Shown here: piece after piece, positions 20,601 to 31,400 of the stretch
Position numbering within the stretch: position 1 is the stretch's first letter
How the letters are laid out: every line of letters starts with the position of its first letter
From: Limnephilus marmoratus
Lineage: Eukaryota > Arthropoda > Insecta > Trichoptera > Limnephilidae
NCBI GenBank assembly: GCA_917880885.1
Contig: OU862915.1
Coordinates: forward strand, 36,712,676-36,776,675
Reading direction: 5' to 3'
DNA length: 64,000 bases
Notes under the pieces: model-generated
Told to the model about the DNA's origin: nothing
Database searches by the model: none
What the model saw: only the letters and a program-made list of their open reading frames with translations
Position numbers and translations under genes: made by a program

Positions 20601-21170
20601 TGGATCATTATTACTTCCTGCGTGACTTCAAACTAATTCGAAAAACTTTCTGCCCCGTCAATGCCCGTGTTCTAAAGTGCTTAGTTTTATGAAATATGTA
20701 TGCATTAAATTCGATGCAACCTACCCGGAACTTTGACCCGGATCCCCGATAAAATTAAATGTTTGATTGCATAAACCCCCCTACCAACTTTCTGTTATAT
20801 TATGCAGCCTTCCAGACACCCCGTAGTGCTGCAAAGAAGAAGTTATGTGAGGTGAATACAAGATGGAAATAAAAAGGGTGTAAATACGTAAATGGGAGAG
20901 AAACGAGGTCAAACTTTTCACATAAATTTTCTTTTTTTATTGATTATCTCTGCCCTGTGCAGAACGTTGATTTCAATGGTTTAAAAAATATTTTCTACCT
21001 AAATGCGTTGTAATTTCATGTGACATTTTGGTCAATCTTTTGATCTCTATGGTATGTTTGTTAATCTGAACATGTTAATAGTTATGTTGGGACATCAAAA
21101 AAAAATTTCTGAAAAGTCTGCTACTAAATTTCTGTATTTTTAATAGTGTTGAGTGCAGTTTTGGGATACT
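20601..21170. other. Unassigned stretch
   Basis: No coding or repeat signal is recognised. Confidence 0.35.
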
Positions 21171-21174
21171 TATA

Positions 21175-21912
21175 ATACCAGCTGTTAAAAACCCGCTCCG
21201 AAGGTTTTTACTGCTGCTGGCGGCTTTTGGTTCGGCTTCGCCCAGTTACTGTTGGTGACCATTTTATATATCCAATACGAACTGATTCCAAAAACAGCCC
21301 ATTCCTCGGATCCACTATAGCTAGTCACCGGGACAAAGTAACCGAGGCAGAGCAATGACGTCATATGTAATATATATCCACTTAATACAACATGTATTAC
21401 CATGGTGGTAGATGCGTTTGCCCATCTACAGCGTGGCGGGCCGAATCAGGAAAGACCGGTTGAGGGAGATCTTTTGATCTCTCCAGCCGAACTCTATCGA
21501 ACCATTGCCTTACAACGCAGTGAGAGGGATGGATTCACACATCCGCCTCTCCTGGACATACTAACCCCCAAATTCCTACCCATTCCTCATACCACCCTTT
21601 TTTTCCTTCCTTAAAAAGACTCTCCAAACAACACCCCCAAAGATGACATAGGCCCTGGGGGAATCCGGAGAGATACCACATATTCACAAATTCGGAGCAG
21701 TTATATCTAGGACGAGACGTCCCCGTAAAACCTGCTGACGGAAGTACCGACATCTTGTGTCGAATTCTTGAATTCGTAACCAAATTATAACAGTAGCTTT
21801 GTGTGAAATTCCACGTACACAGATGTTATTTGTCACGCGGCGCGTATGGCGGGGCGTCCGACATGCACTCGTAGCTGGGTTAATCACGCAAACGCTACTG
21901 TATTAATAACGT
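21175..21912 (+). repeat. Family E repeat, split by a family C copy
   Basis: The left part (21175-21400) begins AAAACCCGCTCCGAAGG and has CCTCGGATCCACTATAGC and AGTCACCGGGACAAAGTAAC; the right part (21670-21912) has TTGTGTCGAATTCTTGAATT, TCCACGTACACAGATGTTAT and TATTAATAACGTTCGATG. Family C occupies 21401-21665. Other family E copies: 30062-30512, 33660-33865, 63440-63930. It is about 480 bp, noncoding and of unknown class. Confidence 0.65.
21401..21665 (+). repeat. Family C repeat nested in family E
   Basis: GGTGGTAGATGCGTTTGCCC, GTGGCGGGCCGAATCAGG, CTCTCCTGGACATACTAACC and CCCCAAAGATGACATAGGCC identify family C. It is 5'-truncated relative to 16896-17280. Confidence 0.65.
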
Positions 21913-22276
21913 TCGATGACTTGAATTCACCTTCTTTCCTGCTGTGACAACCATAGCAATAACTATTTATACTTCTCCGTCCTGCATCAAAGCAAAAATA
22001 ATTAGTTCGGAATTTAATTGATATATTTTTTTGTAAAATGATGAGCATTTATTTCTCTGTTAGCGTGTACTAATGTGTTTTTCTGCGTAATGTTTGTAAA
22101 TGTTCGACATATATTATATCTGCAAAAAAATTTTTTTTATATAGGTTGCAGAAAGAAATACTACTTTAGAACTATATAGCATTGAATAATAACTCTGTCA
22201 TGTAAAATATTATAAGTCTGTGATAAAACACAGTCGGTAGATGTCTCAATGTAACAAAATGTTTTGTTTTGTTTTA

Positions 22277-22604
22277 TCTGAATACCACACCAAACTGCTC
22301 CCATTCGCCTGGATCTAGTGAGATAATGGCATCCCCAATTGGGGTATATTGTGAGGCTGAAGATAGTGGGGAGGGGAAGGAGATGGAGAAGAAGAAGGTG
22401 AAGGTGGCTGGCTACTCGAATCTGGTCACCAAATATGTCTGAAGCCATTTCAAGCAACTTTTCAATTCTGAATGGTGGTCTTACACCAGGGCAATTCTGA
22501 GAGAATCTTCCACTATGGAACGTGCTCCAAATATTCATCATATTTTTTAAACCATCAAATTGTGAAATAACACAACTCAATCAAATTAAAAATTATTTTT
22601 ATTT
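22277..22604 (-). mobile_element. SINE-A without tRNA head
   Basis: ATCTGAATACCACACC, CCCCAATTGGGGTATATTG, TTCAATTCTGAATGGTGGTC and the linker CACAACTCAATCAAATTAAA are present; the sequence then leaves the family before the head. Confidence 0.75.
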
Positions 22605-22670
22605 GATTGAGTAAAACCTCAAATTGTAATATTTAATTATTTGAAGTCAAGACGAATTGGATATAGACAC

Positions 22671-22740
22671 TTTAGCTCAGTTGGTAGAGCATTTGCCATG
22701 TAAGCAGAAGGTCCTGGGTTCGAGTCCCAGATGTGCCAAT
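22671..22740 (+). tRNA. tRNA-Thr(TGT)-like sequence, probably a SINE-B head
   Basis: The D arm (GCTC-AGTTGGTA-GAGC), anticodon arm (TTTGC-CATGTAA-GCAGA, anticodon TGT) and T arm (CTGGG-TTCGAGT-CCCAG) all fold. The acceptor stem (GACACTT with ATGTGCC) has only five of seven pairs, with A-C and T-T mismatches. Directly after it the sequence continues as the SINE-B body (TTTTTCAGATTTTTCTGTCTCC, TTGAGTTTCGCTAAAATTG in pieces), as at 54975 and 43205. I therefore think it is a SINE head rather than a working tRNA gene. The arms are well kept. Confidence 0.5.
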
Positions 22741-22830
22741 GTCTTTTTCAGATTTTTCTGTCTCCAGATTTTCGATTGAGTTTCGCTAAAATTGTCTTCA
22801 TTGAATTAAATAAAATTTGGTTCTATATTA
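22741..22830 (+). mobile_element. SINE-B body after the tRNA-like head
   Basis: The blocks CAGATTTTTCTGTCTCCAG, GATTGAGTTTCGCTAAAAT and TTGTCTTCATTGAATTAAAT match the SINE-B body shared with 54975-55105, 43205-43345 and (reversed) 3045-3160. Confidence 0.65.
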
Positions 22831-22882
22831 TAAAGTTTGTAGTTTGGTTTTTCGATGTCTAATCACCACAACGGCGTATGTA

Positions 22883-23562
22883 TACAGGGTGTAACAGCGC
22901 GTACCCGAGGGATTTGAACCAGCGGTTCCTTAACCCTACGTTTTTTACTATATTTGGAGTAAAAATCGTACTTGACATTTTGCGGTCAGATGATATTTTT
23001 TTCTATTAATAACAAAAAATGATATTTCAATCACATTTTTTATTTTTTTTTATTATTTAATATTTAATATAATGGTATCAATTACATATTTTTATACATT
23101 AAATGAAGTTTTTCTATTAAAATACATTAAATAAAACGTTTAACACCCTTTTTAAGAACAAAGCTCGAGTTAAAAAAGCGGAAAAACGCATGTTAACGAC
23201 AATTTAGCAAAGAAAAAATAATATTTTTTTTATGTATAAAACAAAAAAAAAGATAATTAATAGTAAATAAGATGTCGCTACTGTTCCCATCGCTATGGGA
23301 TAAATCCCGTCGCGATGGGTTTGAGCACTGTTTCGTGTATTAACATGCTGTTAGAACGAGACGCAACGCTTACATGACCGCTAGGCTATAAACGTGCCAC
23401 TCTCCTAACTAATCGATTGCAAACATGTGCTGGAAAAATGTTTTTAATATTTTTAATGGAAAAAAAAAATGTCATCCAACAGCAAAATCTATAATTTTTA
23501 CTCCAAAAATTATCAGGATTCGCTGGTTAAAATCCCTCGGGTACGTGCTGTTAAATCCTGTA
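22883..23562. mobile_element. TACAGG-ended inverted-repeat element, 680 bp
   Basis: Left TACAGGGTGTAACAGCGC and right (inverse) TACAGGATTTAACAGCAC continue to match over about 50 bp (GTACCCGAGGGATTT). TA is present on both sides (22881-22882, 23563-23564). The core is AT-rich without a transposase. TA duplication is compatible with Tc1/mariner-like nonautonomous elements. A related layout is at 63046-63427. Confidence 0.7.
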
Positions 23563-23564
23563 TA

Positions 23565-23990
23565 GTACTGCTAAAATTAGACAAAGTGTGATAGAATTGT
23601 TATAAAACCTCGGTATACAAAATACTTGCAATAAACCGATGGTATCGTAGATTTTTGTTAGTCCTCCAAGTTTTACTTAAGGAAGATCTCAAATTGTTTT
23701 CTCCAAAAACACGCTAAAACGTTTTTTTCAATTAGTTCAAACAAAATACCGACTTAAATTTTACAAAAACAAAAAAAGAGGTCACAGTTCAATCTTATTT
23801 AAAAGAGGGAATCTCAGAGTCGAATTAATTCAAATTAGGTTACTCTTTTTGGTTCATTATTTAATTTAAGAAGACAAACAAGTAAATGTTTCACCATTTA
23901 GTGAATTTAGATTTCAACATTAAGAATTTTTTTTGGTTTTTAAATGAAGAAGCATTTAAAATCGTTAGTGAGGCAGAAAATACAAGACGA
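23565..23990. other. Unassigned AT-rich stretch
   Basis: Nothing recognisable. Confidence 0.35.
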
Positions 23991-23994
23991 CAAG

Positions 23995-24182
23995 ATTTTG
24001 TTCAATAAAAAAGAGAAAAGTTGGAAGACCCAGACTGAGGTGGGAAGAAGAGGGGATGCAGCACAGCTTGTCCAGGTACCAAATTGGAAGTCAGCCGCTG
24101 AGGACAGGAGGAGTTGGAGGCGACTGTTGCAGGAGGCCAAAGCTCGATTTGGGCTGTAGCGCCATCGAAGAAGAAGAAGATG
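23995..24182 (+). pseudogene. RTE-like LINE C-terminal end with GAAGAA tail, copy 1
   Basis: GRPRLRWEEE, then in another frame DAAQLVQVPNWKSAAEDRRS and WRRLLQEAKARFGL before the stop and a GAAGAAGAAGAAG tail (24166-24180). The W-A-DR-WR pattern near the C-terminus is typical of RTE-group ORF2 ends. Copy 2 at 47790-47972 shows the uninterrupted reading. Confidence 0.7.
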
Positions 24183-24366
24183 TGAGGCAGAAAATAGAAA
24201 GACGACAGAATTTTTTTCAAAATCGACGTATTTTCAAAGTGAATAAATGTAAAAAAAACCATATTGGAAAATATTTTGCCCACAATTATGTAACAATAAA
24301 ATTAAAATTTGAAAGGAAGATTATAAAAATGTAATCTAATAAACATTTTTTGAGGATTTTTTTTTA

Positions 24367-24446
24367 TCAATGACGCTAGTTCCTCGGAGCATCTTCTGTA
24401 TCATCTTGAAGTATCGGTAGAACAAGGACAGCATTCCCAGTGCTTT
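24367..24446 (-). pseudogene. Jockey-like RT scrap
   Basis: The minus strand reads SLFYRY-like then EDAPRN/RCSEEL sequence matching 28690-28770; plus strand GCTAGTTCCTCGGAGCATCT is shared with 28726. It abuts a family C copy in the same orientation, supporting family C as related to this LINE's 3' part. Confidence 0.55.
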
Positions 24447-24890
24447 TTTACATCAACTCCACACAGGAGGCCCTGGGAAAAAAAACCTCAAAGCCTGTGT
24501 CATCTTTGGAAATGCTACGTGAAAAATCTTTTTAGGAAAGGAAGGAGAGGAAGTTTTAGGATGAAAAAAGGTATAAAGGGTGGGTAGGAATCTGGAATGT
24601 TAAGGAGTGATGGACGTATGCATCCATCCCCTCCCACTGCAGTGCAAGGCGATGGGTCCAGAGAGTCCAGCTGGAGAGGTCTAGGATAAGTCTACCTTAA
24701 CCAGTCTCTACCGATGCGGCCTCCACGCTAAATGCATGGTGGGCAAACGCATTCGCCACCGAGACCTAGACAAACCTCACCTCATGAACCCGGGCATCCC
24801 TGCTAAGTCACCAAACGTAGCGAACCACTTGAAGTGACCTATGGCAGGGGTGTTGGTTATCCAATAAATGGTTCCCGGATTTCATTTTGT
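24447..24890 (-). repeat. Family C repeat, long copy
   Basis: It contains, inverted, AGGAAAGGAAGGAGAGGAAG, GGGTGGGTAGGAATCTGG, CTCCCACTGCAGTGCAAGG, GACCTAGACAAACCTCACC, CATGAACCCGGGCATCCC and CCAATAAATGGTTCCCGG, i.e. the whole family C consensus. Confidence 0.7.
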
Positions 24891-26359
24891 TGAGCGATAA
24901 TTATCTCGAGGTATTGCGGTGGAACCATGTAATTATTTCATTTTATTTTTATTTTAGTTTATTATTAGGGAAAAAACGGTCATTCATATTTTTTAAGATA
25001 ATTTTACATGTTACATGGTTGCAAGAACCAGCGAAGTTTCCACAAAAATTCATAGTATTACATATATAAAAAACATAGATTAAAACAATAAAGAAAACAT
25101 AAAGTGATAGAAATAAAAATCTATCATAAAATTAAATTAAACTGCGAATCTTTATAAAATTAATAAATTTTCACTTCATAAGTAATGTTCAAGGATAAAC
25201 ATGACATTTACCAGCGCCCTTGAGACGATTTTTCCAAATATTATTATTATTATTATAAAAAGAGAAAAACAACTTACTGTGAATGAGATAATGATAGACA
25301 GCGGGGGTAGAGGGTTCGTAATTTACAATTTTTTTTCTTAAAGTAAATTAAATTGGTCTGGGGACAGTTGTAAAATATGAACTATATTGGGGTTAGGTCG
25401 TATGCTCCTTCGCAGAGATGTGGTAAGTGATTGGTCATCCCTTTTCCTTTCATACCTTGTTTTCCTATACATATTACATTCCAGCAAAACTCCAGCAAAC
25501 CCCATTTCAACTCGTTTCTTTCTGAGTATTTACAGTCCGTTAAAAGTGCATCTGAAACTTAAAATTCGTAGGCCGTTTCAGAATCAACAATACCTGTCAT
25601 GTATAATTTTAAATAATTAAATACGAATGCTAACTGTTTTTCAAGTTTACAGATAATAAATTACTTTGGAGAAGATTGCTGCTCTTACTTCTGTACATGT
25701 CTGGAAATTAAAAATTGTTTTCATTGAAATTCTCTGAGGTACCATAAAATAAAACATTTCCACACAGAAAAAACTCATTGTAATCTCCGCGATTGACACA
25801 TCAGCAAACGCAATGAAAGCGTGTGAGTAACAATGGTTCCGTTCCGTTCCCCAATTGAAACAAGACATACAACCACGTGATATATTGGTAAATCCGTCTT
25901 CCAACCGCGCACTTACGCCGCGGTATCGTTTGCGTTACAATCCCCCAAAATTTACATACTGGCAATGGGTAGCATAGTATTCGCAGTAAACCGTTTTTCC
26001 ACAAGAAGTTGCCAGCGATATATTTACTTTCAAATTCATCCAATTTCCGCTTCCACAGTTCTATTTTGCGAAAATTCCACAATTCTGCAATAGGTAAGTG
26101 GGCGCCGATTCAGCACAATTTCAACATAGAACGAAATATTAATATGGAGATCGAATAATAAATAAACAAAATACAATATCTGTCTAGAAACATAACTGAA
26201 ACAAGGAAGAACGTCTTAGATTGCATTTCAAAGTTTTCGAAACATATTTTTGGCATTTTTCGATATCTAAATTGTTCGGGGATACAAATATGTTCTTTCT
26301 CAATCCCTTCATCCACGTGTTTCTCCAAATAAATTACCGTTTATTCAAATAATATTATT
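24891..26359. other. Long stretch without recognised features
   Basis: It holds AT-rich sequence, an ATT microsatellite near 25241-25256, and a more complex section (25380-26340) with minus open frames of 72-93 codons (25801-26082 longest). None shows a domain, splice-supported exon pair or homologous repeat. It could be single-copy intergenic DNA. Confidence 0.35.
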
Positions 26360-26475
26360 TATATTTCTTTATTTATTTTATTGGGCATAAAAATACAGTC
26401 AAATTATAAGAAAACTTTGACTGTCCAACTAGATATCCCGTTTAAGGACCCGTCAAATTGCATAGTTTAGTTCAC
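26360..26475 (-). repeat. Family G: LINE-type 3' end, copy 1
   Basis: TTTATTTATTTTATTGGGC is followed by GACTGTCCAACTAGATATCC and CCGTTTAAGGACCCGTC. The same order occurs at 31200-31330. Read on the minus strand it ends in AAATAAATAAA, a LINE-type tail. Confidence 0.5.
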
Positions 26476-26493
26476 ATTTCATTATTATTATTT

Positions 26494-26866
26494 TTTTATA
26501 TGAATACCTCACAAGAGTCTCAACTGCACTCTGGAGCCAGTGAGACTATGGCATCCCCAATTGGCGTATGTTGTTAGGCTGAAGGTGGTGGGGAGGGGAA
26601 GGAGGTGGGGAAATGGAAGGTGGGGAAGTACCTGGCTATTCAGATCTCGTCACCAAACTGAAATTCTGAATGGTGATCTTACACCAGGCCGATACTGAGA
26701 GTATCTGTCACTCTGGAACGTTGCGCAAATATACTACATATTTTTTAAATCAATTATTGTGAAATAACACAAATCAATCAAATAAAATTTATTTACCTAC
26801 GCCGGGATTCGATCCCGCGACCTTCGGATTGCGTGTCAAAAGTCTTATCGGTGGACTACTACGGCC
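26494..26866 (-). mobile_element. SINE-A, near full length
   Basis: Poly(T) side with TATGAATACCTCACAAGAG, CCCCAATTGGCGTATGTTG, TCAATCAAATAAAATTTATT and a tRNA-like head with GGGATTCGATCCCGCGACC (26806-26824). There is a small deletion around 26655 (part of CAAGCAACGTTTC is missing). Confidence 0.8.
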
Positions 26867-27059
26867 CTGGTGAAAGACTACCATTCTGAATCGAAGCGTG
26901 TTTTGTGTCCAGATATGTATCCAGTATATTTATACCCATCACTCTAATCTCCACTACCTTCATCCTCACATCGTATTCCCATTGGGGACGCCATATTCTC
27001 ACTGGTTCCAGAAAGTTATAAGCGACGTAGGACTCGTATGGTATTCAAATTTAAAAAAT
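26867..27059 (+). mobile_element. SINE-A fragment, inverted to its neighbour
   Basis: It starts exactly where the neighbouring SINE-A head ends: CTGGTGAAAGACTACCATTC, then CTACCTTCATCCTCAC, CCCATTGGGGACGCCATA and the tail CTCGTATGGTATTCAAATTTAAAAAA. It is 5'-truncated and lacks the head. Confidence 0.7.
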
Positions 27060-27169
27060 AACCTAACCTAACCTGAAGTAAACAAAGACTATTTTTAGAT
27101 CGCAGTGGAGAAAGGTTTTTTGAACACACTCGGTAAACTATTTTAGATGTTTCCGTATACCGAAACGAT

Positions 27170-27216
27170 CCGATTGGGTTTCGTTAATATTGTCTTCATT
27201 AATTAAATATTTTCCT
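27170..27216 (+). repeat. SINE-B tail fragment
   Basis: GATTGGGTTTCGTTAATATT followed by GTCTTCATTAATTAAATATT matches the SINE-B body end. Confidence 0.55.
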
Positions 27217-27844
27217 ACCACCCACGTAACTCTAACCTCCAATAATCTTAACTTTCACTAGTGCTTTGTGTTCCTACTCGTTTTCTCCCTTGCACTATTT
27301 TTCCAGCCAATAATTCACTTCTCAAAACAATGTCTGTATACAATACAAAGATATTGAATTTTGCGAAACTTTGGCTAAAGAAGTTTGGTAGCACAACAAA
27401 GTTTTGTAGCACAACACGGTGTAATACCTGAAAAATTAATTGCGGTTATGTTATTACAGTGTTGTTTTTCGAATACTTTTGATCGCTTTGCGTGATGATT
27501 CTATTTGTGCAAGTAGATTCTTTGCAGTTCATACAACCTTTCTTTTTATAACTACTATTTGCCTTTGTAACGTCTTTCAGAAACATCGTGACATAAGTAC
27601 CAGTATTATGCAACAAGTCGTAAACCACATAATACGTCATCGGAACATCGCATCGCTCTAAAAGACATGTGACAGTCTTTGTAAACTGTTTTGAAAGCTT
27701 CTCGCAATTTGTTCCCCGTTCGACAGAAGGTTTTCTTTCGCTTAGACAGGTAAAGTTGTAAGGTATTTCTGATGCAGGTTAACGAGAATGTCATACATTG
27801 TTGATCTTTTTAGTTTTCGTTTCAGTAAGTCAAGTTTATTTTAA
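27217..27844. other. Unassigned stretch
   Basis: Open frames of 62-73 codons on both strands (27440-27794) carry no recognisable motif. Nothing else is seen. Confidence 0.35.
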
Positions 27845-28375
27845 ACTAGCGGGTTCCCGGCATGCGTTGCTATTCCATTTAATTAAGAAATTGTTTTTCC
27901 TGCATGTCCTTTCCAATTCGTCCCATTCCCCTTCCGCCTCCCATTCCTTTCCCCTCTCGCGTTTCCCACTCCGATTCCTCTACCTTCCCTCTCCCTACTC
28001 CACTCCCCCCTTCCCCCGTCCCGCGAACCCCCTCCCCACCCCTTTTTCCCTCTCCCCACACCCCTTCTCCCCTCCCGCATTTCATACATTCAGTCCTGGT
28101 ACATTTAGTCCCAGTACAGTCAGTTTTCAAACAGCTCACGTGCCACCCACTGCATTTTTTTAATACAAATTTCATAATGCCAGAGCTCACCAGTAGTTTT
28201 ACACAAACCTTGTCCTGACAATAGCGAATACAAAACAATAAGAATTATCCGATTTGGTGCAGTCATTCGGAAGTTATGCGCGTACATACATTTAGGCGAT
28301 TCATTTTTATTTATATATATATAGATATAGATTTATATAGATAGAAGATAGATAGATAGAGATAGAGATATCCAC
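27845..28375 (+). mobile_element. Family Y, copy 2
   Basis: Begins AACTAGCGGGTTCCCGGC, has the C/T tract (27905-28080), CATTCAGTCCTGGTACATTT, GGTGCAGTCATTCGGAAGTT and ends in TATAGATA-type microsatellite (28310-28372). Long C/T-rich frames (up to 121 codons) are artefacts of composition. Confidence 0.65.
28310..28372 (+). repeat. Degenerate (GATA)n microsatellite
   Basis: Mixed TATA, TAGA and GATA units close the family Y copy. Confidence 0.8.
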
Positions 28376-28410
28376 ATTTATTTGTTTATTACTTTTGTTT
28401 CCTTGATTGG

Positions 28411-29378
28411 AAGATTTTTTTTTAACGTTGAGTAGGAGGTCTAGGAGGAAAATGATTTTCCTCATGGCTTATGTCATCTGAGATGCTGTGTGGAGGGTAT
28501 TTTTGAGGAGAGGAAGGAATGAACATTGGTCTTGAAGAGACCCATGTTGTAGGAAGGAGAAAACACAAAGGCCGGTAAATCATTCCACAGCCGAGCTGTA
28601 GAACACAAGAGCGAGTCGAAGAAGCGACCCGTTCTCATATGATAAATTTCAACCGTAAAAAAATGTTGGTCACGCGTTTGGCGTATTTCCCGACTGTGCA
28701 CCGTTGCCGAAGGGATCAATGACGCTAGTTCCTCGGAGCATCTTCCATTGTGATACCGGTAAAACAAGGATAGCGTTCCCACCCGACGCCTGTGCTCTAA
28801 ATTCTGTTAAGATGGGAGAATCTATCAAACGGACCGCCCGTTTCTGCACAGAGTCGAGGGTATTTTTCCAGATATGTAGGAACTCCAGACCAGAGGTGGC
28901 TGCCAAATTCAACCGTGGAGCACACTTGTGATTTATACAGGAATAGCAGTTGCGTACTATTAAAGTATCTGCGGGCCCTGTACAGTACACCACCTAGTTT
29001 TTGGGAGGCTATCTTAACTCTGGCTTCGATGGAGCCCCCATACCTGAGCTGGTCACTTAGAGTTACACCAAGCATATCAATGGAGGGCATGTTGGGAAGA
29101 TTGCTTCCGTTGAAGTAGACTGGATTTTCATTTCGATCCCTTTTAGACGTAATCAGACAAGATTGGATCTTTGAAACATTACATTCAACGAGATTATTTT
29201 TACTCCAAGAGAAAACACTCTCGAGGTAACCGTTCATTCTTTGCTTTAAAGACATGCGATTGATCTGAATCTTGGAAGTGGAAATTAACTCATTTCCCGA
29301 CACCCGATCAAGCTGAAGCTGAGCATTGTCGGTGACAATGCATTCTGTCAACTTTTTGTGGCACCCACGCTCACACAC
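28411..29378 (-). pseudogene. Jockey-like LINE RT C-terminal half and 3' UTR
   Basis: On the minus strand: QMNGYLESVFSWSKNNLVE-type connection, SIDMLGVTLSDQLRYGG, LGGVLYRARRYFNSTQLLFL, then shifts to DSVQKRAVRLIDSP and GTLSLFYRYHNGRCSEELAS, and ends LWNDLPAFVFSPSYNMGLFK with a stop near 28474. At least two frameshifts separate the pieces (about 28790 and 28780-28830). A T run near 28413-28421 is the poly(A) tail. Catalytic RT motifs are absent (5'-truncated). Related scraps: 7862-8030, 24367-24446, 30735-30865. Confidence 0.75.
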
Positions 29379-30061
29379 GCGAATATATATGCATTTCTCT
29401 GAAATTCTATGATATTACAGCGCTTATTAATGTATGAAATAAATGTCGGTGTTGTCCATTAATAGGCATTTTGCTCAGTTGGGAGCCTGGTTGACACCAG
29501 TTCCTGGATAGGATAGTTCATGGAAAGTTGAGTACTGAATATTCAGGTAAGATTATGTCAGTGTAAATATGTTTGTAAATACATTAAAAATGTATTAAAA
29601 TTAATAAAAAAACTTCTAATTTCGGTTGTTTGTCTGTAACTTTGGTTCAATGAATTCTATTAATCGGATTTGCTTTGAATTTAACTTTCATTTTAAAAAT
29701 TGATTGTAATACATCAATAAATTGATAAAGTATGTACCTACAATATTTAAAAACAATAATTGATTTTTTGTTCAAATTTTCTTTACTATTTTTTTAGTAC
29801 CTACTTACAGTACTTACCTATAAAACTTTTTTTTTACAAGAAAATTATTTTAATAATGATTTTTTTATTCCAAACGTACATTATTTCTTCTGTTTGAATT
29901 TCTTTGGGAATCTTGACAAGTAAGGTCAGATTTCGTGATTTTGCAATGGTGTGTGTTTTTTTTAGCAAATTTGTAATTATAATAATACACCGTGATTTTT
30001 TACGCTAAAAGGGTCGGCGTTAGACTTGACTATTTTTTAAAAGACCTTAATGTCGTATTGG
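29379..30061. other. Unassigned AT-rich stretch
   Basis: It holds T-rich low complexity and TACCTACTTACAGTACTTACC, a moth-like GTA/TAC tract (29805-29825). No gene is recognised. Confidence 0.35.
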
Positions 30062-30512
30062 TTAACCAACTAGGCCCTGCGGGCGGCTTATAGTTCGGCT
30101 TTCGCCCAGTTTTAGCGTAGGTAACTATTTTATAAATCCGATAAGAACTGGTTCCAAAAATAGCCAGTTCCTCGGATCCACTGTGATTCAATGACAGCTA
30201 GTCACCGAGTTAAAGTAACCGTGATAGGCAATGACGCCATACGTAATCTCTCCATATCCGGAAAGATACTTAGATTCTATAAATCCGTAGAATTTATACC
30301 TAGGGAAAAAACGTCCACATGCGAGCTGCTGACGTTAAGTGGGGACCCCTTGTGTCGAATTCTTGAATTCGAAACCGAATTATAACAGTAGCTTTGTGTG
30401 AAATTCCACGTACACAGATGTTATTTGCGGCGCGGCGCGTATGGCGTCGCGTCCGACATGCACTCTTAGCTCGTAGCACGCAGACGCTACGGTATTAATA
30501 ACGTTCGATAGC
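30062..30512 (+). repeat. Family E repeat, uninterrupted copy
   Basis: It starts AACTAGGCCCTGCGGGCGG and includes CCTCGGATCCACTGTGATTC, GTCACCGAGTTAAAGTAACC, TTATACCTAGGG, TTGTGTCGAATTCTTGAATT, CCACGTACACAGATGTTATT and the end TATTAATAACGTTCGATAG. This copy gives the best view of the family. Confidence 0.65.
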
Positions 30513-30734
30513 TCAAAATTACACTAAATCGCCTCCCTGAAAGTGAGTAACATGTACCACCTTATGACGTATATCAGCTGATTCCAGTAGGGACCAGTCA
30601 GCGGTAGACTCACTGAATAAAAGATGCCTAGAAGTGATATAAATCGATTTAAAAGAAAATTGGCAGTAAAAACAACACGCCAAATAAAAACAACACGCAA
30701 AAGTTGTACACATTTTGTCCAGTGAAAACTGAGT

Positions 30735-30865
30735 TTAACAGCTCGGCTGTGAAACATTTGCCAGCGTCTGTGCTTCCTTCCTCTAACAACATAGGTCTCA
30801 TTAAGACCCATGTTCACTCTTTCCTCTATCAACACACCATCCCCAAAGACGCCTCTTGTGTGGAC
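30735..30865 (+). pseudogene. Jockey-like LINE C-terminal end
   Basis: The plus strand reads FNSSAVKHLPASVLPSSNNI then GLIKTHVHSFLYQHTIPKDA, matching the end of the 28.4-kb LINE (LWNDLPAFVFSPSYNMGLFK) in opposite orientation. About 45 codons only. Confidence 0.65.
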
Positions 30866-31199
30866 TTAATCTAAAAATAAATTTACATAAAACGTCGAAT
30901 AAACACATCTATTCACAAAAATCTTCCTATTTATATGTCGCACATCCTGTAGAAATGGATCATAAGTCAAAATTGTCTGTTTTATAAAATTTTATTTTTA
31001 TCTCTGAATAGTAAAATGATTATGATTATAAAATGATTTTCTATGCCCCACGAAAACCGTATTAAAGTTATATCATCTCAGCAATATGTCGCTAGTGTTT
31101 CTTTTCGACGGGACCGCATGTTTCATCGATCATCATTTGTTTACGCACTCCCAAAAAATTTACTTTTTTGACTTACGACACTTTCCAACGGGTTGTGCG
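30866..31199. other. Unassigned stretch
   Basis: Nothing recognisable. Confidence 0.35.
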
Positions 31200-31330
31200 A
31201 TATTTATTTTATTTATTTATTTCTTAAAAACATTACATATTGCATAATTATTACAATGATCTTTGGCTGTCCAACTAGGAAATTACCCGTTTTAGGACAG
31301 TCAAAATGAGCAGATTTATTGCATGTAGAT
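31200..31330 (-). repeat. Family G, copy 2
   Basis: TTTATTTATTTATTTCTTAA, then GGCTGTCCAACTAGGAAATT and CCCGTTTTAGGACAGTC; same order as 26360-26475. Confidence 0.5.
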
Positions 31331-31400
31331 ATTGTTTTGTCTATTATATTGACTTTTACTTTTAAATTAAACTTGGTGGATAATATATTAAAGTTTAGAT

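Noticed and set aside
25647..26328. Overlapping minus frames of 72-93 codons
   Set aside because: No recognisable domain, and frames overlap each other; no splice-linked exon set could be read.
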